Shown piece by piece: positions 57,221 through 64,000 of a stretch of DNA of 64,000 bases. Source of the stretch: SZUA-35 sp963781035 (lineage in GTDB: Bacteria; Actinomycetota; Acidimicrobiia; Acidimicrobiales; SZUA-35); NCBI GenBank assembly GCA_963781035.1, contig CAWAEN010000009.1, forward strand, positions 248,001 through 312,000. Reading direction: 5' to 3'. Below the pieces are notes generated by a model. It did not search any database. It saw only the letters and a program-made list of their open reading frames with translations, and was not told the DNA's origin. The translations under genes and the position numbers were made by a program. Each line of letters opens with the position of its first letter. The first letter of the stretch is position 1.

Positions 57221-59373
57221 ATGACCGACGACGAGCAGGTTCTCCTTCCCGGTCAGCGAGAACGGCCGAGCGACTGGACACCCGCCTCGACCACGGCCGC
57301 CCGCTCCTGGGCCGAGCTCATCGAGACCATCCAGGGCGGTCTCGCTGTGCTCGACGACGACTGGCATCTCGCCTATCGTCAGCGATCGATTCCTGACGCT
57401 GCTCGGCGAACCAGACGACCTCGTCGGCCACGACCTCCGCCGCTTGCTGCCGGCGCTTGCCGAGGACGATCCTCGTGGCCTGCTGCGGCAGGCCGAGCGC
57501 GGAGGTCGGATCGAATTCGAGCACCAGTTCGCGACCAGCGACGGAGATCAGTGTTGGTATCGCGTGACGGTCGTCCCCTCGGACGGGCTCGGCGACGGCT
57601 TCGCTGCAGTCGTGTTCGCAAAGGACATCACGGCAACGAGCAGAACACTGGCGCTGCTTCGGAATGCGACCGTCGGGCTCACCGAAGTCGAGAGTGAGCT
57701 GCACCGCCGAGTGGGCCGCGACGTGCACGACGGCCTGATCCAGGTCTTGGCTGCCCTGATGTTCCGACTGGGCATGAGCAACACAGGCGAGGCGTCCGAG
57801 CTGCAGAGGCTCGTGTCGGAGGTGGCGAGCACGCTGCGGCACGTGATCGAGGAGTTCTCACCGGCACACCAGCGGGCGCAAGGCACGCTGCTCGAGCAAT
57901 GGATCGCCCCCCTGCTCGTCGGCTCCGGGATCGAGGTGGAGGTGGACGATCGGCGCGCCACCGAGTCGGGCCTGGCCGAGGTCCAGGCGGCGTTCGTGTT
58001 GGTCTATCAGACCTCTCGCGGCGATGAGAGACCCCGCCGTCCGCCGCACACTGAACGTGGCACTGACCGACGAGCACGGTGGCGAACGCATCGTTCTCAC
58101 CATTCCGTCGACGGCACGGCCTCAGGACGCAGGACGCTTCGGCGCTCAGCTCCGGGCGCTCACGCATCATGCTCGTGCGCTCGGCGGAACCCTGTCGACA
58201 TGGCTGGGAGACGACGACATTCGCATACTCTCGATGTGGATTCCCAAGCTGCCCGAGCCGACGGACCAGCCGAAGCAAGGATCGACGAGACCAGATCGAG
58301 CGCCCGAGCTCAGACCACCGAACGACGTGTCGCTCCTCCCCCAGCTGCGCGATTCGACATGGCAGGAGATCGCCTTTGGAGCTCCGGAGCGAATGGTCGA
58401 GTTCGACAGCCAGGTGCGAGTCTCGTTCTCCAACGCTGCTCAGCAGATCTCGATCGGCGTCTCTCCTGACCAACTGCTCGGCCTGCCCATCGAGTCGATG
58501 TTCACGGCTGATTCGTTGCCCGGTCTGGACGATGCCTTCGGTCAGCTCGATGCCGGCGAATTCGCCGAGACCGACTGGTATCGGGAGAACTTGCTCGGCG
58601 ACACGAGGCTGATCCATCTGACCGGCTCACCTCGGCTCGACGAAGCAGGTCGGTGGCTGGGCGCCCTCATCGTCACCGAAGATCGCACCGACGTCGACCT
58701 CCTCGACGACCTGTACCAGACGGCCCTCGCTGACCTCACCCTCGCCAGGCACCTCGCCATCGAGGCGTCGATCCGGCGCCTCGAACGACCATTGGCCGAA
58801 TGCGAGCAGCTCATCCACCACATCGAGCGGTTCGAGCGCACCACGTCGGACTCCGATGCCGTCCGCTTCATCAAGCTCGAGCTGACCGCAGCACTGCGAA
58901 GGATCAAGAGCTCGACCAGCGTGCTCGTCACTCCCCGTTTCGCGATCGGCGATCTCGACCTTGCCCTGCGGGAATCCCTCGGGACGCTCCTTCGGGGCCG
59001 CCGGCTGGTCGTCGTCGACAACACGGAGTCACCACCGTCGGCTGAGATCTCCCACGACGTGTTCCGAATCGCTCGCGAGGCCGTCAACAACGCGGTGTTG
59101 CACGGCAAGGCGGGCTGGGTCACGATCACGCTGGCCGACACCACCGACGGACTCAGCTGCGACATCCATGACAACGGAAGCGGCGTGGACCCTGCTGAGT
59201 TGCTGCATCGACCAGGCCACCTCGGGACACGGGCGATGCAGGAACGGGCTCGCGAACGGGGCGGGACGTGCCGCATCGAGCGTGACCCGCGGGGCGGCAC
59301 CCTGGTCAGCCTGTGGCTGCCCGAGCACGCCGATCGCCCGTCACTGCTCGACGGCGTCGCTCCCCCGGCCTGA
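57221..59373 (+). CDS. Large cytosolic sensor kinase with duplicated PAS/kinase architecture (two frame breaks)
   Basis: About 717 residues. First half: PAS-like (DRFLTLLGEPDDLVGHDL, QCWYRVTVVP), then a NarL-type dimerisation helix with His-Asp in RDVHDGLIQVLAALMF, then a segment resembling an ATPase lacking clear nucleotide boxes. Second half: another PAS (PERMVEFDSQVRVSFS), a long coiled region, and a HATPase with IAREAVNNAVLHG, DNGSGVDPAEL and GHLGTRAMQERA. There is no membrane segment and no adjacent response regulator. Frames change near 57378 and 58015. ATG 57221 is the first plausible start. Confidence 0.8.
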
Positions 59374-59378
59374 CGGAC

Positions 59379-60602
59379 TCACGGCGCCGTGCAGGCGGCG
59401 AGGACGTCGAGGATCGTGTCGATGTCGGCATCGTCGATCACCAGCGGCGGGCAGAACGCCAGGCTGTCACCGATCGGGCGACAGACCACGCCGTTGTCCA
59501 GCATGGCATCGCGGACCGCCACCGTCTGCGGGTACTCCGTGCCCTCGGGAAGCTTGGCCGCCCACAACGCTCCGACCCCGCGGAACCCGGCGAGGTTGCC
59601 GTCGCCGACCAACGCGTGCAGACCTTTCGACATGCGCTCGCCGATGTCTCGGGCCCGAACGACCAGGCCCTCCCGCTCGATCAGGTCGATGTTGGCCACT
59701 GCTGCTGCGGCCGCCGCTGGATGGCCGCTGTACGTGAACCCGTGTCTGAAGAGGAAGTCGGGGTCGGACTCGAGCACATCGCAGATCGCTCTGGACACGA
59801 TCACGCCACCCATTGGTTGATACCCGCTCGTCACGCCCTTGGCGAAGGTCATGAGATCGGGCGTCACGCCATAGGTCTGCGCTGCGAACCACTCCCCCGT
59901 TCGACCGAATCCGCAGATCACCTCGTCGAAGATCAGCAGCGAGCCGTGCTGATCGCACAGTTCGCGTAGACGGCGCAGGTAGTCGTCCGTCGGAGGAAAG
60001 ACCCCACCCGCCCCCTGGACAGGCTCGGTGATGACCCCGGCAATTCGATCGCCGTGCTCGGCGAACGCCCGAGCCGCTGACTCGATGTCGTCTGGATCGA
60101 TCTCGATGATGTGGGGCATCAGATCACCCCAGCCTTCACGGTTCGGAGCAATGCCCTGCAGCGACGTACCGGCACCGGCCACCCCGTGATACCCGCGGGT
60201 CCGGCGGAGCAGGATCTGGCGTTCGCCGTCGCCCCGGAGCTGAGGAATCAGCCGAGCGATCTTGAACGCGCTGTCCACCGCCTCTGACCCCGAGCTCGCC
60301 AGGAAGACACGCCCGTCAGGATGCGGCGACACCTCGGCGATACGGGCCGCCGCCGCCTCCGACACATCGTTGGCCCACGGGTCGAAGACGTTGTACAGCA
60401 GCGTCTTCATCTGCTCCGCGACGGCGTCGATGATCTCGGCCCGACCGTGGCCCACCTGGCAATACCAGAGGCTGGCGAGTGCGTCGATGTACTCGTTCCC
60501 GTCGCGATCCCAGAGGCGGACACCTTCGCTTCGCACGAGGTGGCGAAATGCCTCACTGTCCTTCGCCGGCTTGGCGTACGGATGCAGCAACTTGGGGATC
60601 AT
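59379..60602 (-). CDS. Class III aminotransferase (PLP-dependent)
   Basis: Intact 407 residues. ASSGSEAVDSAFKIAR (PLP phosphate site), GYHGVAGAGTSLQG, IFDEVICGFGRTGEWFA (Asp against PLP nitrogen) and the Schiff-base Lys in TFAKGVTSGYQPMG identify omega-amino-acid:pyruvate-type enzymes. AGAAAGG precedes ATG 60602 by 9 bp. It is the last gene of a reverse-strand run with aldehyde dehydrogenase and FAH-family genes, 28 bp apart, suggesting conversion of an amine to an aldehyde, then to an acid. Confidence 0.93.
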   Translation of the reverse strand: MIPKLLHPYAKPAKDSEAFRHLVRSEGVRLWDRDGNEYIDALASLWYCQVGHGRAEIIDAVAEQMKTLLYNVFDPWANDVSEAAAARIAEVSPHPDGRVFLASSGSEAVDSAFKIARLIPQLRGDGERQILLRRTRGYHGVAGAGTSLQGIAPNREGWGDLMPHIIEIDPDDIESAARAFAEHGDRIAGVITEPVQGAGGVFPPTDDYLRRLRELCDQHGSLLIFDEVICGFGRTGEWFAAQTYGVTPDLMTFAKGVTSGYQPMGGVIVSRAICDVLESDPDFLFRHGFTYSGHPAAAAAAVANIDLIEREGLVVRARDIGERMSKGLHALVGDGNLAGFRGVGALWAAKLPEGTEYPQTVAVRDAMLDNGVVCRPIGDSLAFCPPLVIDDADIDTILDVLAACTAP

Positions 60603-60630
60603 GTCTGGCCTTTCTGGCTGGTTGCCGACG

Positions 60631-62103
60631 TCAGGTAGCCGCCGGGCCGACAGTGCCGTTGAGCACCATCATCGTCTTCAGATCGCTGTGGAAATCAAGG
60701 GCGTGGTCGCCGCCTTCACGCCCCATGCCACTGATCCCGATGCCGCCGAACGGTGCCGTCAGGTCACGCACGAGGAAGGTGTTCACCCAGACCAGACCGG
60801 CCCGCAGCGCACGACCGACTCGATCCGCCCGATCCTGGGACGACGTGTACACGATCGCCGAGAGGCCGTACTGCGTGCTGTTGGCCAGCTCGATGGCCTC
60901 CGCCTCGTCGGCGAACGTCTGGAAGGTCAGCACCGGGCCGAAGATCTCTCGTTGTACGACTTCGCTGTCGTTCGACGCCGGTTCGATCAGCGTCGGTTCG
61001 TAGTGGAGCGATCCATCGACGGCCTGCCCACCACGAAGAATCGTGTCACCGTTGGCCCGAGCACGGTCGACGAATCCGGCCACGTTGTCACGGTGCTCCG
61101 GGTGCACCATCGGGGCGATGTCCGTGTCTGCGTCGCGGCTGTCGCCGAGCACCAGCGCATCGGTGTGTTCGTGGAACCTCGTGAGGAACTCGTCACGGAT
61201 CGAGGATTCGACCAAGAGCCTGGTTCCGGCGAGGCACACCTGACCGGAGTCGTCGAACTGCCATGCCGCTCGATGGGCCGCGGCATCGAGATCGCAGTCG
61301 GCGAACACGATCAGCGGGCCCTTCCCACCCAGCTCGGCAGTGAACGGAACGATGTTCTCGGCTGCCGCTCGACCGATGTGGCGAGCGGTCTCGGGCGACC
61401 CGGTGAACGAGATGCGGCGGACTCTTGGATCAGAGACGAGCGCCGCTCCGACCTCTTCACCGATGCCTTGCACCAGGTTGTAGGCGCCGGGCGGGAACCC
61501 GGCTTCCAGGGTCAGATCGGCGAGCAGCGCAGCGCTCAGCGGCGACCATTCCGCCGGTTTGTGGATGACCGAGTTCCCGGCGGCGAGGGCCGGGGCCAGC
61601 TTCCACGTGCTCAGCATGAAGGGTGCGTTCCACGGCGTGATGACCACCGCCGGCCCGGCCGGCATGCGCTGCACGACGTTTTGCATGTTCTTCGCCTCCC
61701 ACGACCGTTCTTCGTAGTCGACGATCAGATCGGCGTAGGTCCGGAAGTTCAGCGCGCCTCGGGCCACGAGACGCTGCTTCATCGAGTCGAGGAGGAACGC
61801 CATGTCGAGTGACTCGACGACCGCGATCTCCTCGGTGTGCGCCTCGATGAGATCGGCCAGACGATGAAGGGTCGCCGCTCGATCCGTCACGGCAGTGCGG
61901 GACCAGACGTCGAATCCGGACACGGCTGCTGCCACGGCGGCATCGGCCGTCACCGCATCGCCCCTGGCCACGAGTGCCAGCGGTCCGGCATCCCAGTCGA
62001 GGGGCGAACGCGTCTCGAACGTTGCCGCCGACGACACCCACTCGCCACCGATCAGGTGGCCGGTCGGAACCGACACGCCGCCGACATCGGTCCGATCAGT
62101 CAT
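60631..62103 (-). CDS. Aldehyde dehydrogenase
   Basis: Intact 490 residues. VVITPWNAPFML, FTGSPETARHIG (NAD loop), ELGGKGPLIV (general-base Glu) and the nucleophile Cys in DSGQVCLAGTR are the standard family sites. The order with a fumarylacetoacetase-like gene is that of HpaE/HpaG-type semialdehyde dehydrogenases, but the substrate is not proven. ATG 62103 is used because it overlaps the stop of the upstream gene (62096-62098), implying translational coupling. Confidence 0.94.
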   Translation of the reverse strand: MTDRTDVGGVSVPTGHLIGGEWVSSAATFETRSPLDWDAGPLALVARGDAVTADAAVAAAVSGFDVWSRTAVTDRAATLHRLADLIEAHTEEIAVVESLDMAFLLDSMKQRLVARGALNFRTYADLIVDYEERSWEAKNMQNVVQRMPAGPAVVITPWNAPFMLSTWKLAPALAAGNSVIHKPAEWSPLSAALLADLTLEAGFPPGAYNLVQGIGEEVGAALVSDPRVRRISFTGSPETARHIGRAAAENIVPFTAELGGKGPLIVFADCDLDAAAHRAAWQFDDSGQVCLAGTRLLVESSIRDEFLTRFHEHTDALVLGDSRDADTDIAPMVHPEHRDNVAGFVDRARANGDTILRGGQAVDGSLHYEPTLIEPASNDSEVVQREIFGPVLTFQTFADEAEAIELANSTQYGLSAIVYTSSQDRADRVGRALRAGLVWVNTFLVRDLTAPFGGIGISGMGREGGDHALDFHSDLKTMMVLNGTVGPAAT

Positions 62104-62995
62104 CCGCTGCCTCTGCACCGTCGACAGTGCTCGCGTAGTGCTTGGCCCCCGGCCCTCGTGGAGCACGAATGCCGCGGAACTCCCAGTCACCTCCCTGAGC
62201 GGTCGACATCACTTCCTCGGAGTCGCTCGGTTGCGCACCGACGTCGCTCCGGATCGGGGTAGGGCCGGTGACGACGGTGTTGCGCAGCGTTCCGAGCCCC
62301 TCGACCTCGACCTCGACGACGTCTCCGGGGTAGACGGTCCGTGAGTTGGCCGGTGTGCCGGAGAGCAGGATGTCGCCAGGCACCAGCGTGATCGTGCGGG
62401 CGATGTCGGCGACGAGGTAGTGCATGTCCCACTCCATCTCGTCGGTGTTGCCGTCCTGCTTGACCTCGCCGTTGACGATCGTGCGAATTCGCTTCCCTCG
62501 GAAATCCCAGTCGGACACGAGCGCCGGGCCGACCGGGCAAAGCGTGTCGCTGCCCTTCACCCGCAGCATCGAACCGGCATCGGTGTCGCGGAAATCGTGG
62601 AGTCCGTAGTCGTTGGCCACGCTGTAGCCGGCGATGTAGTCGCTCGCCTCGTCCGGCGAGATGTTCCGACACGTCTTCCCGATGATGATGGCGATCTCAC
62701 CCTCGTAGTTCAGCCACTCGCACCCGGTCGGTCTGACGACATCGGCACCATGGCCGGTGAGCGCCGTCACGGGCTTGTGGAAGTACGTCGGCGCCGGCGG
62801 CAGCTTCGTCATGAACTCGTCGACTCGACTCGCGTAGTTCAGATGGACGCAGATGATCTTGCTCGGTTCGCACGGCGGCAGATGGATCGCGTCGTCGACA
62901 GCGACCCGTCGACCATCACGAGCAACCAGGTCGCCGCCGTCGCTCGCCACCTCGGTCGGGAACCCATCGAGCAGTATTCGTCGCACGTCGGCCAT
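62096..62995 (-). CDS. Fumarylacetoacetate hydrolase family protein
   Basis: Intact 299 residues. The metal-binding core is NYEGEIAIIIGK (Glu ligands) with NDYGLHDFRDTD and VNGEVKQDGNTDEMEWD; GDILLSGTPANSRTVYPGDVVEV is the conserved end. Members hydrolyse C-C bonds, decarboxylate or isomerise oxo acids (FAH, HpaG, 2-hydroxyhepta-diene-dioate isomerase). ATG 62995 has AAGGA about 10 bp upstream. It is divergent from the MarR gene and its promoter region contains a MarR-type palindrome. Confidence 0.93.
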   Translation of the reverse strand: MADVRRILLDGFPTEVASDGGDLVARDGRRVAVDDAIHLPPCEPSKIICVHLNYASRVDEFMTKLPPAPTYFHKPVTALTGHGADVVRPTGCEWLNYEGEIAIIIGKTCRNISPDEASDYIAGYSVANDYGLHDFRDTDAGSMLRVKGSDTLCPVGPALVSDWDFRGKRIRTIVNGEVKQDGNTDEMEWDMHYLVADIARTITLVPGDILLSGTPANSRTVYPGDVVEVEVEGLGTLRNTVVTGPTPIRSDVGAQPSDSEEVMSTAQGGDWEFRGIRAPRGPGAKHYASTVDGAEAADD

Positions 62996-63035
62996 GGCTC
63001 GTGTTCCTTCTGGGAGTCGAGGATCGCGTTCGGTA

Positions 63036-63049
63036 GTTTGGTAGCGAAC
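63036..63049. promoter_or_regulatory. Candidate MarR operator, site 1
   Basis: GTTTGGTAGCGAAC lies in the divergent intergenic region between the FAH-family and MarR genes. It matches 13 of 14 positions of a second copy at 63642-63655. Its location lets it control both divergent transcripts. Confidence 0.6.
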
Positions 63050-63076
63050 GTTTCTGTTGTAAAGACCGGAACGTCG

Positions 63077-63616
63077 ATGCTCACGCGACCGATCGGACAC
63101 TCGATGACTACCAGCCGAGACAACAACTCGCACCTGGACGCCGAGCGCGACGTCCGTGAGCGACTCGGTGATCTCGAGCTCGATTTCGACGCCAACATGG
63201 CCATCTCGAACATCTACCGGGCGGCAGCAGCCGTCCGAGCCGAGGCCGAGCGTGACCTGCTCGCCCGGTACCACCTGTCCTGGGGTGGGCTCACGATCCT
63301 GTGGGTCCTGTGGGTGTGGGGCGACATGCCCACATCCCGGCTTGCCGACGAATGCGGGCTGGCCAAGGGCACGCTCACCGGGATGCTGACGACGCTCGAG
63401 AAACGCGATCTCGTGGCCCGCCATCGGGTCGAGGAGGATCGCCGTCGGGTCATGGTCCGAATCACCGAGCACGGCAGCGCAACGATCAGTGAGCTCTTCC
63501 CCGCGTTCAACGACTTCGAGGCCACGATGGCCGCCGGCCTGACCACGAACGAGCAGCGAGAACTGGCGCGCCTGCTGCGCATCGTGATTCTCAACGCTGC
63601 ACAACCGGGCCCCTGA
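63077..63616 (+). CDS. MarR family transcriptional regulator
   Basis: Intact, up to 179 residues; ATG 63104 is an alternative start. The winged helix is ILWVLWVWGDMPTSRLADEC, then AKGTLTGMLTTLEKRDLVAR (recognition helix) and the wing RRRVMVRITEHG. It most likely represses the divergent FAH/aldehyde-dehydrogenase/aminotransferase genes and the downstream decarboxylase-like gene, since the same 14-bp palindrome sits in both promoter regions. The ligand is unknown, probably a pathway intermediate. Confidence 0.92.
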   Translation: MLTRPIGHSMTTSRDNNSHLDAERDVRERLGDLELDFDANMAISNIYRAAAAVRAEAERDLLARYHLSWGGLTILWVLWVWGDMPTSRLADECGLAKGTLTGMLTTLEKRDLVARHRVEEDRRRVMVRITEHGSATISELFPAFNDFEATMAAGLTTNEQRELARLLRIVILNAAQPGP

Positions 63617-63641
63617 TCGAGCCCGGAGATCCGGTTGAATC

Positions 63642-63655
63642 GTTTGGTACCGAAC
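63642..63655. promoter_or_regulatory. Candidate MarR operator, site 2
   Basis: GTTTGGTACCGAAC is palindromic except for one base pair and repeats the site at 63036-63049. It lies 16 bp before the ATG of the acetoacetate-decarboxylase-like gene, a position suited to repression. Confidence 0.6.
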
Positions 63656-63670
63656 CATTAGGGTTCGGCG

Positions 63671-64000
63671 ATGGCAGAGCTCAAAGGGTTGATGTATCCG
63701 AGGACGCCGACCGGCGCAGGCTCGATTCTGCCGTCACCGCCCTGGCACTACAGCGGCGAGATGCTCACCATCGAGTTCAGAACCGACCCTGCCAACGTTG
63801 CCGCACTCCTGCCCGATGGCCTCGACCTCGTCGACGACGACCCCGGGGCGGTTGCCATCATCTGGGCCGACTGGCAGAGCTGCAGCAACGATTTCGACGA
63901 GCTGCTCGATCCCGCACGATCCCAGTACAAGGAGGTGTTCGTCGTCGTTCGTTGCCAGTACGAGGGCGCCATCTTCAGCCGAGCCGCCTTCATCTGGGTC
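63671..64000 (+). CDS. Acetoacetate decarboxylase family protein, N-terminal part, cut by window edge
   Basis: 110 residues are visible. The start LKGLMYPRTPTGAGSILPSPPWHYSGEMLTI region and TDPANVAALLPDGL match the N-terminal domain of the acetoacetate decarboxylase family, members of which decarboxylate or cyclise beta-keto acids. Sequence up to the edge (VVRCQYEGAIFSRAAFIWV) keeps the frame. The catalytic Lys region lies beyond the window. It follows the MarR gene with a predicted operator between, so it is probably part of the same pathway. Confidence 0.75.
   Translation, partial: MAELKGLMYPRTPTGAGSILPSPPWHYSGEMLTIEFRTDPANVAALLPDGLDLVDDDPGAVAIIWADWQSCSNDFDELLDPARSQYKEVFVVVRCQYEGAIFSRAAFIWV

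Noticed and set aside
59379..62995. Naming the cluster hpaE/hpaG (homoprotocatechuate pathway)
   Set aside because: Family membership fits, but no ring-cleavage or other specific pathway gene is visible, so symbols would overstate the evidence.
1..64000. Programmed ribosomal frameshifting as the cause of the many frame switches
   Set aside because: The switches occur at varied, unrelated sequences, several per gene, with no slippery heptamer or downstream structure pattern; sequence errors explain them better.

Overview
The window looks like chromosomal DNA from a free-living, high-GC actinobacterium, most likely an aquatic member of the Acidimicrobiia. Supporting this are the base composition, a SARP/BTAD regulator, two F420-type luciferase-like oxidoreductases in tandem, a GTP-dependent PEP carboxykinase, a type III glutamine synthetase, a vanadium-haloperoxidase-like protein, an ACAD/AMP-ligase/SDR/P450 lipid-catabolism repertoire and many lipoproteins. 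The lineage is inferred from gene content, not from a marker gene. I see no rRNA, tRNA, CRISPR array, transposase or phage gene. Genes are tightly packed on both strands with no gap over about 200 bp.

Layout: 1-5.2 kb, amidase (cut by the window edge), SDR, PhnA/YjdM, SnoaL-like, DHH phosphoesterase, DfsB-like, then divergent SARP and Crp/Fnr regulators. 5.4-10.3 kb, glutamine synthetase III and PEP carboxylase, convergent. 10.4-18.9 kb, serine hydrolase, two Gfo/Idh/MocA oxidoreductases, haloperoxidase-like protein, HbpS/GlcG-like protein, FG-GAP lipoprotein and SDR. 19-22.3 kb, sugar ABC transporter of the xylose/ribose type. 22.4-32.6 kb, alpha/beta hydrolase, hybrid histidine kinase, HExxH protein, nitroreductase, an exported PEP/pyruvate-dikinase-like lipoprotein, an MFS remnant and two LLM oxidoreductases. 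32.6-37.5 kb, a two-component pair divergent from an operon encoding an acidic-repeat exported protein, a Pro/Ala-rich membrane protein, ApbE and a two-heme ferric-reductase-like membrane protein. 37.5-42.4 kb, acyl-CoA ligase, unknown membrane protein and PEP carboxykinase. 42.4-47.6 kb, a copper/cytochrome-oxidase maturation island: TlpA, cytochrome c, SCO, cupredoxin, His/Met membrane protein, PCuAC chaperone, ECF sigma factor and zf-HC2 membrane protein. 47.6-59.4 kb, fatty-acid hydroxylase, UspA, acyl-CoA synthetase, small Cys protein, acyl-CoA dehydrogenase, GH1 glucosidase, P450, APC permease and a large sensor kinase. 59.4-64 kb, a catabolic cluster: aminotransferase, aldehyde dehydrogenase, fumarylacetoacetase-like hydrolase, MarR regulator and acetoacetate-decarboxylase-like gene.

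The most notable modules are (i) the two-component-linked ApbE/ferric-reductase operon with its Asp/Glu/Tyr repeat protein, (ii) the copper island with its own sigma factor, (iii) the exported dikinase-like lipoprotein with a glucan-water-dikinase-like domain order, (iv) long intergenic palindromes, two of which share arm ends, and (v) a repeated palindromic operator around the MarR gene.

A caution applies throughout. About 22 of about 61 genes, including core metabolic ones, are broken by one or more single-base shifts, roughly 48 in total. In each case the conserved protein resumes in another frame, so these are most simply sequence errors rather than pseudogenes. Spans for such genes cover the whole reconstructed gene.
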